A DNA stretch of 64,000 nt from Corella eumyota (lineage: Eukaryota; Chordata; Ascidiacea; Phlebobranchia; Corellidae), in the NCBI GenBank assembly GCA_963082875.1, contig OY720102.1:2356001-2420000 (forward strand). The letters run 5' to 3'. This document shows positions 34,501 through 46,412 of this stretch, one piece after another. A model generated the notes under the pieces. It searched no databases and was not told where the DNA came from. It was given only the letters and a program-made list of their open reading frames with translations. The translations under genes were made by a program, and so were the position numbers. Position 1 is the first letter of the stretch. Each line of letters opens with the position of its first letter.

Positions 34501-35405
34501 GAATTGACCCCAAGACCTTACGTAGTAAAGATAAATGTTCTAACCACTGCCCGCACTAGACATTTTGTATATGGTCAAACTACAAACTTCAACATTAGGT
34601 TTTAGTTCAATGTTTGTATTAGTCTTACAAGCATATCGTCGATAGATGATCTAAGAACATAGTTTTCTGAAAAGGTTTTGCTTTCTCCAAGAGACTCGTT
34701 CCAGTATCTGAAACCTCGGAAAACTATTTCAGCTTTTGGGTCATCAACAGTTGTGCCCTAGAAGAAAAAAAGTACTTTTTAAAATAAAAAAAAGGTACAA
34801 AAATAATAATATGTTAGTCGTTTTAATTAGCTTGTATAGATAATAAACAGCAGAAATGAAAAGTTGTATGAAATTAATTTTTTTAACAGAAAGAATAGCA
34901 CATTTTTGATCAATCATTTAATAAACAAATTAAAGGCATTGTTTAAATATTTTCAAATGACAAAAACCACTTTAATCTTCATTACAAAAAAAGTTAAAGT
35001 TACCTTAATCCAGTAAATGATTGGGGGTTGTCCCTCATCAGGAAGTACTTCGTATTCACATGGAAGTTCGACACTTGATCCTGACAACACTACAATGGCG
35101 TCCTTGTTCACTTCAACCTTGGTTGTTACTGCCGCATCTGGAATGAAAATTAAAAAATTCAGTATGTGTTCTTGCAAACCAGTTTTGCAAATTACTACAG
35201 CATTAGGTAATTAATTTAAACAATATTTTTAGAAAACACCCTACAGTTTTTTAAACAATCAAATATTGCTCACTAAGACATTTTTTAAATGACTGGCAAA
35301 TTAAAGTGTAAACATTAAAATAATAATATTAAAATAAGTTACAATTTATTTTAAAAACTTACAAGCGACGCCCACACAGAAAAGTGCTAAAATAAATACT
35401 TTCAT
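31585..35405 (-). CDS. VCBP: VCBP: variable-region-containing chitin-binding protein, 342 aa
   Basis: Secreted immune lectin with two V-type Ig domains and a C-terminal chitin-binding domain, a gene family known from amphioxus and Ciona, where gut-secreted members bind bacteria. Nine exons join in phase: 35363-35405, 35004-35137, 34629-34757, 34198-34324, 33238-33413, 32822-32955, 32498-32580, 32056-32243 and 31585-31599. The signal peptide is MKVFILALFCVGVA. Ig1 (about 20-144) shows SSVELPCEYEV, IIYWIK and KADEGRYWCMVAEW. Ig2 (about 146-275) shows DVTIPCTVSA, DLVTWLEG and NTGRYWCQATS. Exon 8 is a peritrophin-A/CBM14 domain (YPDPEDCSMYYECV, SCGYDGIVFDEVNGYCDW, PPPCG). A 15-nt last exon adds TNSN. 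A full-length SINE lies in the intron between the two Ig domains. Confidence 0.93.
31805..32035 (-). repeat. tRNA-like SINE, family 2, two tandem partial copies
   Basis: ATAAAGTGGTATTAGTGCGA...CACACAATAAGTAAGAGTTATAAC at about 31818-31885 recurs, less deleted, at 31924-32020. On the minus strand the better copy has a tRNA-like head (GTAGTGTGGTATACCGAAC) and a B-box-like GGGTTTAAGTCGCAC. It matches the fragment at 41565-41655. It lies in the last intron of VCBP. Confidence 0.5.
33523..33804 (+). repeat. tRNA-derived SINE, family 1, full length
   Basis: Head CCGGTAGCGTGGTGTAGTG to tail CATTGAGGTTAAAGATATATAC. It is antisense in the VCBP intron that separates the two Ig domains. Confidence 0.9.
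34490..34565 (-). repeat. Diverged SINE family 1 head fragment
   Basis: AGCAGTTAGAATTGACCCCAAGACC...GTTCTAACCACTGCCCGCACT is a degraded tRNA-like head on the minus strand. VCBP intron. Confidence 0.5.
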
Positions 35406-36787
35406 TTTCTTAAATCGTCTAAAAAACAATTAAAAACTTTAGTAAAAAAGTAAAAATAAAAAATACAAGTGTTGCTTAATCTAAAATTCTAAAAGTGTTT
35501 GGAGAGAGTTTGCTTTTATATACATTTAAGGTGAACGTGTCAGTCAGCAATTAAGTTAATTAGATTGCTGAAGTGTTTGTACAAGTAACATAAGAACATT
35601 TGGCCTTGTTCTCATGTCAGAAATCGCAAGGAGCTATTAGAAAGAATTAACGGCGCCTGGTTATGTTGACACAAAATTACAGTAAAATGTGTAAATTAAT
35701 ATGGTTTCAAGTCAATTTAAATTGGAGACAACTATTAGACGACAATTTCGCCTTATACGAATTAATATAATATTAACCCTCTTTTTTATTAAGGGTCGGG
35801 TTGTCTTTCGTTTAAGTTGACTGGAGTTAGTATTCTATATTTCAAATATATTATTTTTATGCAAATTATGAAGCAACATTATTTATCATTTGCTTCAGTA
35901 AAAATTTAAAAAGGTTACATTTTCTATTCATTTTCTCGTCGATTTCCCAATGACGTCATCATCAAGCTAGTTAACCTTCTCTTGGTGTAATATTTTAGAC
36001 TCTTTAAACAGAATTACGTGTCAAGTTATTTGCCTTTCTAGCAACGTGAGTTTATCACGTAGATGATAACACATACCATCTGTACCATCTATCTACTTAT
36101 TACACAATCGTGTGACGTCAGAAATTAGAAGGAATTTAAAATACATTAAGGCATAAATATTTATTAGGATTTAAGTTGTTATGTTGATGTTAAAATATTT
36201 TTTTAACTTTTTCTTTTATGCTAATTTTAAAATTACTTGAAATTGCATTACTTTATTATAAGACAAATTCCATAAATATCCCAAAGTAAATTAAGTTCGT
36301 AAAGAAATAAAACATTTTAATCATTTATTTAAATTTTATTTGTATACAAATATTACAAACCCAAATTGCACGTTGTCACAAAAACCCCAAGTTAGATTAG
36401 AGTTACAAAAAAATAAACGAAAAATATATAATAAGCTTTAATTGAACTTTAACAATAAATTAAGGTATCTTCTAAATAAAAATCCTAAATAGAATTTGCT
36501 ATAACGACTTGTGATCACTTTTTAAAAAATGTTTTAGACATTTTTCCAGTAAATTTTATCTTCAGAAATAAAAAAGCTTCAAAAACAATAATTTAAATTA
36601 AGTAAACTTTAATAATTGTACATTGTTAAGTTGAAATTACAGCTATAGTGCAGAGTAAATACAATCCGTTGTTAGATAATAATTAAAGACGCAGTAAACT
36701 CCTTTTTAAACAGTTAAATACAAGCTAATAATTCCACAGCGATAAATATTTACAAGCCCTGAGTTTAAGCCATATTTCCACAAATAT
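35406..36787. other. Intergenic: VCBP 5' flank and WxxW-gene 3' flank
   Basis: No exon supported. It holds the VCBP TATA candidate and two perfect TGACGTCA palindromes at 35951-35958 and 36113-36120, about 550 and 710 bp upstream of the VCBP start. Confidence 0.55.
35513..35522 (-). promoter_or_regulatory. Candidate TATA box of VCBP
   Basis: The minus strand reads TATATAAAAG about 110 bp upstream of the VCBP ATG, followed by a GC-richer run (CAAACTCTCTCC) that could hold the start site. It is one of the few clear TATA-like elements at a sensible distance in this window, but the background is AT-rich. Confidence 0.5.
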
Positions 36788-38268
36788 TTAGATACGACGA
36801 GGCCTTGGATGCACGCGACTAAAACCCCTTGGCGGCCTTGAACACCGAGGTCGCTGGGTAGTGGTGTAACGGTCTGAAGGTGTTATACCAGAAGGACAGC
36901 AATACCTAACCTCATAATCATTACACGGTGGGTTTGGAGCTCTTGGTCGATTCTGTTGTCTGTGACTGCACCAGAACCCATAGTTGCGATAGATATTCAA
37001 CCTGTTGAGACCTCTAGCGTGGTAAGCCAGTTGGTGCAGGGAGGTATCGTTTGGCATGTTGATTCTTACTTCAATAGCGGTAGGTTGGGCTTCCCCACAA
37101 TAGCAACTATAGTATGGGAAACGTTGTTCGTAGTCCCCGTGACCCCCAGGGGTGTCTCTATTTACCCAGGGACCCCAGTTGTCGTTAGGACACTGGCCTA
37201 CAACTGTAATTTAACCAAAATATTGTGACTTATTTTTGTTAGTTGTTTTTAGCGTAAAAAATGAACTTATGACTTCATGCAATTAAATATAGTGTATCAC
37301 GTAACAGGACTACATAACTAAAAATAGGCTCAATTGTGTTAAACAACATAATGGTGTCTTATCAATAAAATATGACATGACGACTAATTTCTTTATAAAC
37401 AACTCAGAAACTTATTTATTTCATTACCTCCTCGTCCAGGACAGCAAAACCTAACTTTATAATCATAACAAGGAGAGGTGTCAGCAAAAGGCTGTTGGTT
37501 CTGGTAGCAAGAAAGTCCAAATCTTGGTGTAAGTTGCAAAACATTTCCAGTCGACGAGTAAGGAGTATCACTTCCCACTACTCTTGCTTCTACAGCGGTA
37601 GGGTTGGCCCCTGACCTCCTGGGGCAGACCCCGTACCTTCTTCGTAGATTATCGAGGCGCTCTACGTCATTGGCTTTCAAAGGAGCGACCTCGTCCGGGT
37701 TGTCGTCGTCGAAATATCGAGTCCAGAATCGCTCATCGGCACAAAAACCAACCACTAAAAAATACATACAAAAATTGTAAACCTTTGGACTGACTTAGTG
37801 ATTGGACGTTACAAGCAAAAAGGTTTCGAGTTTGAGCCGCCAAAATACTGCACTAACAGCCTCTGAGTAAAGCGTTTACACAAAACTATAGCACCATACA
37901 AAAAAAAACTTTTTTTCCGATGATTAAAACAAAAACTACCACCTTTAGATGTTATCGAAAAATAAAACAAATAAAATACTTTTAAATTTACGCGTTTGCT
38001 GATCACTAATTTTAAGTGTTTTTTATTATTATTTTTTTAATTTAAGAAGTTTTAGAACTTTCCCTAATTTTATTTAATGTTTTACATAAACTTTTTACCT
38101 GCTCTTGACTGTGGAATAATTTCTTGTCCCTTACCTACCAGAACAAAAAATACATTTAGAAAAATGTTTATTTTAAATAGTTACAAAAAAATTCGAATAA
38201 GAACACAACTCACCTCTTTGAGAAAGAAAAACAATTAAAAACAGAGCACAACAAATAGTTATTTTCAT
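36788..38268 (-). CDS. Secreted protein with two mucin-type WxxW domains, 277 aa
   Basis: Four exons join in phase: 38214-38268, 38099-38134, 37428-37754 and 36788-37203. Exon 1 is a signal peptide (MKITICCALFLIVFLSQR). Exons 3 and 4 each code one Mucin2_WxxW-type domain, also found in gel-forming mucins and CILP. The first (about 36-139) has WTRYFDDDNPDE, CPRRSGANPTAVEARV, FGLSCYQNQQPFADT and CYDYKVRFCC; the second Trp of WxxW is Tyr. The second (about 144-250) has a canonical WGPWVNRDTPGGHGDYEQ, CGEAQPTAIEVRI, GFWCSHRQQ and CNDYEVRYCC. A basic 30-residue tail (RPPRGFSRVHPRPRR) follows. One exon per domain and equal phase indicate internal duplication. The partner or role is unknown; the context suggests mucus. 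Confidence 0.9.
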
Positions 38269-40667
38269 TTTTTTAATTAGATTGAAAATTTTATTTTAAA
38301 ACTGTAACATATTAAAAACTCTAAGTCAAAAACTGATTTAATTCCTGTGCTAAATAAATTATTAAACACTAATGTCTACTGAATTATTGATACACTTAAA
38401 TAATTATATATTGTTCTTAATACACGTTTTTTTAATTACCAAAATGTGCGACATCTAATTACAATATTTGTCGGTATCGAAAATTTACAAAAATAACTTT
38501 GATGTAGTTTTTTTTAAATAAAATATACAAAAAAGGAATTACTATAAAAATTGACTGTTTGTTAATTAAAAACGGAGACAAGTGGTAATTAAGTTTTAAA
38601 TCATGACCCAATAATGATAATTTCAAAGAAACATTGTCTAAAGCATGATCTATAATATTACTTAAGTAAGGCGTAATATTACAAAACATATAAAACGTGT
38701 TTAATTAGATCATGTTATGCGTTTATTCTAAAGTTTAACTGGTCATTTAAAATAGAATTTTTTTATCAAAATAATTTCTTTTTCTGGCTGAATTTTACCG
38801 AGCCCATCTTAGTACTTATTAAATTGATAAAATATACAAAATATAGCAAATACAAAACTTATATATATAGATTAAATATTAATTTATTTACACATGACTC
38901 TCTGTATTGTCGCATTTACTTTGCCATAAAAACCTATAACCACTTTTTATAGATTTTTTCTATTGGTTTAAGTTACCAAATTTTGCAGAAAGTACTCGAC
39001 CTTATATATTGATATTCGCGCATGTAAAAATTTACATTTAAGCCGAGTCATGCGCGTTGTCATTGACGTTTAATTAATTTTATTAATTAACATTATCGTA
39101 ATCAACAAAAACATGATATAGTTTTCTTAAACATGCCTTATTAAGAATTAAATTAAAAATTTTACAAAAAGCTCGAGACATTATTTGTAATAAAAAAATT
39201 ACCGTTGCACTACGTTTTTATTAGGTAATTTTTACAACACCTTTAAAGTAATAAAAAAGTTTTTTTTTAATAATTAACGGAAATGAGAAGACAAAATTAT
39301 TTTTAACCGTTCTATGACGTAAGAGAATACCTTGATGACGTCACGCAAATTTCCGAAACTTTTTTTTTTTATTATGATTGATGGAGTGTAGGTAGAAAAT
39401 TATTGTTTTCCGTTTTAATCATTTAAAACAAATTGAATAAGGAAATCGTAAACGTTTAATCGTGATTTGATAAAATAATGTCATGTAAGACTGGCAAGTA
39501 AAAACGGTATATTGTCTTTTATTATGATTTTAATTAATATAATTATTATTAAATAAAACAAAAATAGAATTTTTAGGTCAGGACCTTTTCGGAGACGAAA
39601 CTCTTGCAGACATAAATGTGTTGTGTCATTATTTTAGATCCAACAAAATTGCTTTCTCATTTTCCAAATTTGGAATTTAAAATTAAAAACATGACAAGAA
39701 GAACCACGTTTATTTCCAAAAGTTATTTTTATAAGTTTTAAATGTCGCAGGTCATACGAGATTGCACGCGAACTACTGTTTCAAATCTCGTGGTAGCTAT
39801 ATTAAAATCTCGCGCGTGTTATTAAAAAGTTTTTAACTTAAAAATTTAAATGAAAAAAAAACGATAGTTTAATTAAAATCCCCTGCCAAGTTTTAACTGT
39901 TAATACAAAATAGAAAAATAACGTTAGTTTTATTAAGGAACTCTTGCCAAGTTTTAACTATAAATAGAAAAATAACGTTAGTTTTATTAAATAAATTTTG
40001 CCAAATATATTTCTAAATTTTGCGAATTTTAAACTCCCAAATTTAAATACAAAATAACGTGTGGCAACTAATATCATTATTTTTATAAATACATTCTTAC
40101 GGAAAAGATTTCTTTAAATTTTTTTTACCATAACTGACTAACCTAAATGCTTTAACTACCAAAAAAGTTATGTTAAAAGTAAACTAAGTAGGAGTTATTA
40201 CTAAACCTTATCAAATGTCTTATACAAGTTATTATTTTTCAAGGAATAAGTAAACTATATATGACAATTTTATTTTTTCTATATATATTCTGGTTAAGTA
40301 TAAAGCTCCACATTATTGCACTAAATTACTTTTAAAATAAAGTCTCGTCAGAAGATATTGTAAAAAAAACACGAAAAATAAATGTTGTATTATAACCAAT
40401 ATATTATTAACATATTCTGACAATGTGACTTTTCTGAATTTATTTAAATACAATTTTCAAAATCTTCAAATTTATAAGTATATGTCTTTTGTATTTTTTT
40501 CCAATTTTAAACAAGTTACTTCCAATTTTGAAATTTGATAATCGTGTTATACCTATAACCAAAGTTTAATACATTCAACGATTCAAGATCTTCATATTTA
40601 TTAGTTCCAATTTCCTTAAGATAACCAGATATTAAACAAAAGTTTATTTAATCTATTCCAAGTATAT
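38269..40667. other. Intergenic: WxxW-gene 5' flank and VPS51 3' flank
   Basis: About 2.4 kb, very AT-rich. It contains a TGACGTCA palindrome (39336-39343), a three-unit tandem repeat (39859-40010), and a few CpG-containing patches (about 39000-39070 and 39740-39810). No exon is supported. Confidence 0.5.
39859..40010 (+). repeat. Short tandem repeat, three units of about 55-60 bp
   Basis: The units begin AACGATAGTTTAATTAA, AACGTTAGTTTTATTAA and AACGTTAGTTTTATTAA, and share GCCAAGTTTTAACT and AATAGAAAAAT. The third unit is truncated. Confidence 0.75.
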
Positions 40668-43600
40668 TTAACCACGTTCACATATTACTCCAATAACACT
40701 CGGTTCCATAGGAGTTGGTTCAACACATCTATGCAAACAACTTGAAACAATTTCATCCAACAAAGTGTGGACAATATTTTCATCGGACACAAACCTCCAT
40801 AAATATAATTGGAGGTAATGGCAATCAACCTGATAACAAAAGTGTTATTAAGTGTTAGTTAAGTATTATGAACAGTATGAACTTCTCCTAAGCCAAAAGT
40901 CTTTAGGTAAACTAACTACTAGGCAAATTTAAATAATATAATTTCATACTGGCACAGTCAACTTAAGACTGGGTCAGGGTAACTAATCTTATTCTAAATT
41001 TTGGCTGTGAAGTAGACCTTTTCACACAGAGGATAAATACCTATAAAAAGTTGATAATGTGCTTAAATTACACCATAGTAATATAAGTTTATTCATCTGC
41101 AAACAAAGTATTTAAAAAAAAAATATTTGTAGAGAAAATTTTTCAAGACCTGTAATTGTTGGAGTCCAAATTTTGCAAATGTTTTTCTTCTTACACATTC
41201 CAGTAAAGATTTCAAAGCAATTTTAACAATTCCAGTTAATATCGATGTCCTTGAAAAATGCACAGGTCCAAATATATCAACTCTTTCTGAAAATAATTTC
41301 TGAATGTTGCTTAGTAAGCTATTGTCCATTGTTGAACTAAAATAAAACAAAAATGAATATTAAAATTTATAATGTCATGACAATTACATTATAGTTACGG
41401 TAACATGGTATAATGGTCAGAACAATTGGCTTAACCACACAGGCCTTGGGTTTAATCCCCATTGCTCCTATGCCCTTAAGTAAAGCGCTATCATAAACTC
41501 CTGCTGAGCCCGTACTTAATCAACAGCTTAATTATCGAGCAATTATAATCTGTTGGAAAGTTAGGTGGCAAACGGAAAGTTAGGTGGCATTAAAGGCAAC
41601 TTAAACCTGCAACCTCCAGGCTCGTTAAATGATGCTAAGTACACCACACTACCAAAAATAATGAAATGTTAAAGAGAATAATTTCACCTTGGTGCATACG
41701 CCCCCCAGTGGCTTCTTTCTCTTTGTCTCGACACCGAAGTTTGTTGAGTAAAAGTTCGTTTACTGCTGTCACTACTTCTTGCTTTCTTAACTCCTTCTTC
41801 ATATAAGGAACCAACCTAAAACAATAAATATATTAAAAATTAATGGAGTACCTGTATAGGGGTAATAATTAAGGGGGTAAATGTCTGGGTGACTAGTAGG
41901 GGGGGTTTTATCCTTTATATTTTTACAAGTTTAGTTTTTTACTTGCTGATCAACTTGAGTGACTTCTTCGACGACTCTTCGCATGACCGCTCTCACTTGT
42001 CGTGGTTCAACAGATTTTAACCAATCACGGGCCTCGATACTTGTTCGAATCATCCTTGAGACAGAAACTCCGGAACTTTGCACGTAACAATCCAATAATT
42101 TCTGAGCGGTTTCTCCCATTTCAGTTGTTAAGTCTGTAACCTGGAAATTTTAAAGCCTTGTGTTAAATATGAAATATTAAAGTAACATCACCACATAAGG
42201 TCCTGGGTTTAGTTCCCACTGCTTCCATGCCAAAAACAGATCTAAGCCCTCAAAAAAATTAGCAAGTTCCTTATTAGTTAAAACACCTACAAATTTAAAA
42301 CTAACACAGGCAACTTAAGAGTTGGTCGGGGTAACAAAAGTTACCTTATGTTTAGGCTGTTAATACAACCCGGTGATATATAAAACAAAATAATCCATTT
42401 AAAAAGCATTTCTTTTGTGAATAATAATTTTTAAAACATTTAAATGTCCTCAACCAAACATAATAAAACTTATCACTGACTTGGGTAATTTTCTCCTTGG
42501 GCTGAATCACAAATTGTTCATCGGTTAGAGTTAGCATGTAAGCAACTGTAGATTGTTCAAAATCACGACATAATCTCGATAACATTAAAAGTAAAGCTGG
42601 TGGTGGGGTTGAACTTTTACCTGCCCCAGTTTGGTCACAAAATCGACACAAAGTCCTTGGTAAAATAATAAAATTTAAAATAAACTACCATGTATGTTTA
42701 TCTAATTATTATTTTGAAAATTAGACATTTCAATTTACAAGTAGACCATAAAAAATGCACAGCCTTTAAATAACATGTTGGTAAAATAGTTTATAACATT
42801 CAAAAGTAAAACAAAGATAATGAAAACAACTTACTTGCAGATATATCGTAGAAAATGAACGATAATAACTTCCCTTACATCTTGACAGCAAAATTCACGA
42901 CTAAAATATAAAAACACTTTGTTATTGTCCAGCATATCTTAGTATAATGTCAGGTTATATATATTTTAACCTATGCACAAAGGCAGTTAAAACTACTGCA
43001 CACTACCAATAATGCCAATAGTTCAATTCCATTGCGCACATGATATGGTATATCCTATTTTAAAACAGTAAAGCAAGGTGTATTAAAAATAATAAGAAAA
43101 ATAAAGACAAATGGTTAGGGTATAATTTTGTATATTAAGGTTTATACAATCGTCTTTTCACATACAGTAAACTAGTCCTTAGTATTTATACCTAAAGTAG
43201 GTGAGTGTTGAGAAGTTAATATCCCGAACAGTAAACAATTGAACATCAGCCAACACTGATTTAACTTGGTTTAAAATTGCTGAAGCTGTAGAGTTGACCA
43301 AGTCCAATAAGTTAACTGGATCTACATTATTTTTGCCTAAAACAACAAAAACAATTTACATAAAGCCAATTATTTTAACCTAAAAATGCAACAATTAAAC
43401 TTTCAACTAGGTCAAATGCAGAAAATTAGGTCTATTATCACAGCTCATTTTGTAAACAAACAGCATTAAACTAAACTATACAATCAGCTTTTATTAATTT
43501 AAAAAGTATTTTGTATGTTAACCTTTTGGTGATGAAATAGAGTGTCTTGCATCAGTTAAACAATCAGTAAAAAACTCCTCCAATGCAAGTTGGTAATGTT

Positions 43601-46412
43601 GACATCGAGCCTTAGCTACCCTCCTTATTATATCTCGTCCATAACTCATTATATCCATGGAAGGTAGGAGGTTGGTAGTGGCCTGTAATCTAACAATAAA
43701 GTTGTTTGATAAAAAATTAAATCTTGTATTACAACTTAGTATTTCTTACTAATCAGGTACTAAGTTATGATCTAAAGGTTTAGAGTTCAACCCTTACCAC
43801 AGTCACTCTAATTTCCAATGCAGTACCACCTTAAAAATGATTTTTTCATAACTTAATTAATAACTAACCTTCTATAGAATCTATCCAGGGCTCTAACAAC
43901 CAGAGCATTATCCCTTGACCTTCTATCCAATAAAAGTCTTTTCTCAACTAATTTGAAATAAGTTTGCAGCAATTCTTCAACAAATTTAATCAGTTTGTTG
44001 CTGGCCAGTTTACAGACCTCATCAGATTGCTGTAAATAATGTAAAAAAATTTTAATAAAAATTAAAAATGTGAATCCTAAATTTCAGTTTATAAAAAGGA
44101 ATAGGCTATATAAAAAAACAGTCCACATATAAAAAACCAAAGATTAAATAAGTCTTTTTAAAAATCTAGGTATGAACAATAAATTTAACAATACAAAAAC
44201 ATTGGTCACATGAGAGTTGCTAGACTTACAAGAAGTGGGCTTAAAGATCCATCCAATGCAGCGTTCATGGAAGATATCTCGGTATGTTTAATAAACAAGT
44301 TCTCATAAGCAGCTATAGTGAGTGAAAGATTGCTTAAAAATCCGTTACTTCCTCGATCAATAAATTCAAGAACGTCAATTAATAAATTGTGACCTAAAAA
44401 ATATATAAAATTTGGTTAATAAATAGCTCTATAATGACAACAGTATTGAGTTAACATCATATTTAAACCTAAAAGAATTAAAAGTGATCTTACATTGATT
44501 TGCATCAAATAAATCTGCTCCAAAATCCACTTTCATATAACCTTCAAGTTCCTAAAACATAAAATATTTTGGCATTATATTTTTAGTTGTGCATTTTTTT
44601 GAAATTATTGTCTGTTTTTAATCATTATATTTTGCACACAGTTATTAACAAAAAACAATATAATTACATTTAAATCTTCGTCCAATTTATTTCTTGCATG
44701 TTGTAGATAATCATCACATAACAAACCTGATGGCTCTCCCAATCTTAACAGTAAACCTACACATTCAGCTAATTGGTGAGCACTTGAATCCTTTAAAAAA
44801 AAGCATCATATAAGTAGTATTCACAATATTTTGCAATGGTACTGAAATATAAATAATCTTTTATATAGTCACATTGCTATGCTTAATTGAGTTATCATTA
44901 GCAACTATATACCTTATTATAAAATGTCTCTTTTAACTTTGCAATTATTTCGTTTATAATCTTTGTACAATCCCTTTCTATTCCCTTAAAAGATTCCATA
45001 TTTTGATAATGTTGTAGAACACACTTAGTTCTTGTGTAGTAAGACACTGCAGCAGCATAAGATCCCATTTCAAGACATTTTTGTAGCCTGACTGGCAGCT
45101 CAAATAGGAACTGAAGTTTTTTAAGAAGAGAATGTACTCCAGAAAGCTTAGAAATTTTCTGTCTGTTGTCCTTCATATAAAAACATATCATTTTTTTTTT
45201 AAATAGCATAAAAACTAAAGTAATTTAATTAAATCTCCACTATATCCACTATTTAACTTAAAAAAAAAAAATTGCTTAAATTAAACAAACCAACATACAA
45301 CGTTAGAGGGTCTAAATTGTTTAAAAAATAACCAAAACTTAGTAACAATTTACCCATACTTTCATAGTGTCGTTAATTTTTGAGTTGAGTTTTGTAATTG
45401 CTGACATATTTGTTGTCAATTTTTCCATCTCATTTTCCATCTGTCTGAAGTCATTTTTCATGGTTCGAATTGTATCGGTTGCACTTATAAATTTGTTGTA
45501 GTTTTCATAAACTAAAGTCTAAATAAATATTATTGACAAAATTTTAATTTGAAAAGAATGTCAAAAATTTCTCATAGTGCAATTTTAAACTTGACAAAAC
45601 TTTAAAGATGGGACCTATTTAAGTCAAATTAAATTGACCAAAAAATGTTCTAATTTTTAACAACTTAGAAGATTCGGTTAGATATTTTAAAGTTTTTATA
45701 TATATACCTGCATATCACTATCTAAAGTTCTTATTTGTTTTGTCATGTCATTTTCAGCATCCATCAGTTCAGCTAAACTCTTCTCCTAAATAAAAACAAG
45801 CTTAATTTAAACATTCAACACTTTAAATTTAAGTAGTTAGGAAGACTAGAATATAAAGTCAATAAACATGTATTTTTTTGTATATATCTTTATCCTTAAT
45901 GTGGAAAGGTCAAATGCGCGACCTAAACATTGAGTAACATCAGTTACCCACGACTCAAAGCCGTTGGGATATTATAGAGACTATAATTGCCCGGTAATTA
46001 TGCTGCTGATGAAGTGCTGGCTCAGCAGAAGCTTATACAGTTTATAGCACCTTACTTAAGGAGCTACAGCATGAGAGCAGTGGAAATCGAACCCAAGCTC
46101 TAATGGTGGTTGAGCAAGTGTTCTTACCACCACACCACGCTGCGATAAACGACCACAAATTAAAGCCAGATCATAGTTAAAGTTAAAGACCATTGTTAAT
46201 TTAAAACAAAGCCTAAGTTTACCAGAACCACTTACATTTTTTAGCTTTCGCAGATAATTTTCAGCATGAAAGTTCGAGCTATCAATATCAAGTGGATCAT
46301 TTTTAGTCTGGTCGGATTGACTTTCAGCTCCGTTAGCATCTCCGTAATACATTTTTAACATATCCTTTCTTCTTGGGGGTCTTTTCTCGGCTCCATTTTC
46401 AGTATCCATCAT
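40668..46412 (-). CDS. VPS51: VPS51, GARP/EARP tethering complex subunit, 801 aa
   Basis: Subunit that links VPS52-54 into the GARP (and EARP) complex, which tethers endosome-derived vesicles at the trans-Golgi and recycling endosomes. Sixteen exons join in phase: 46236-46412, 45708-45785, 45360-45518, 44913-45170, 44668-44790, 44494-44551, 44230-44393, 43869-44029, 43523-43689, 43192-43336, 42835-42900, 42481-42655, 41943-42140, 41688-41815, 41150-41336 and 40668-40829. The N-terminus has [12 protein letters not shown] and [19 protein letters not shown], the syntaxin-6-binding and VPS51 signature region; then come [20 protein letters not shown] and [18 protein letters not shown]. The C-terminal half has [49 protein letters not shown] and the end [13 protein letters not shown], all very close to the human protein. 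Length is near the human 782. M1-M2 gives two adjacent start choices (46412 and 46409). Confidence 0.97.
40948..41045 (+). repeat. SINE family 1, tail-only fragment
   Basis: CAACTTAAGACTGGGTCAGGGTAACT to ACAGAGGATAAATAC. No tRNA head. Last intron of VPS51. Confidence 0.65.
41397..41560 (+). repeat. tRNA-derived SINE, family 1, 3' truncated
   Basis: The head GGTAACATGGTATAATGGTC with the B-box-like GGGTTTAATCCCCATTGC runs to the AATTATAATCTG segment. The tail is missing and is replaced by the family 2 fragment. VPS51 intron. Confidence 0.75.
41565..41655 (-). repeat. tRNA-like SINE, family 2, fragment
   Basis: The minus strand reads GGTAGTGTGGTGTACTTAGC, then GCAGGTTTAAGTTGCC and TAATGCCACCTAAC. 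It shares layout and words with the copies near 31.9 kb. It directly abuts the truncated family 1 copy. Confidence 0.5.
42178..42360 (+). repeat. Diverged SINE family 1 copy
   Basis: CACATAAGGTCCTGGGTTTAGTTCCC marks a degraded head; AACTTAAGAGTTGGTCGGGG marks the tail half. VPS51 intron. Confidence 0.6.
45891..46144 (-). repeat. tRNA-derived SINE, family 1, near full length
   Basis: Minus-strand copy with a CGCAGCGTGGTGTGGTGG head and a TTAAGGATAAAGATATATA tail. First intron of VPS51. Confidence 0.85.

Noticed and set aside
42960-43075. Exon-like segment in a VPS51 intron with acceptor and donor-like ends
   Set aside because: The flanking exons (43192-43336 and 42835-42900) join in phase and match the human protein without a gap; the segment has no matching residues.
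46056-46235. C-terminal extension of the first VPS51 exon frame
   Set aside because: It reads through the donor at 46235 into intron and SINE; the next true exon at 45708-45785 continues the known protein.
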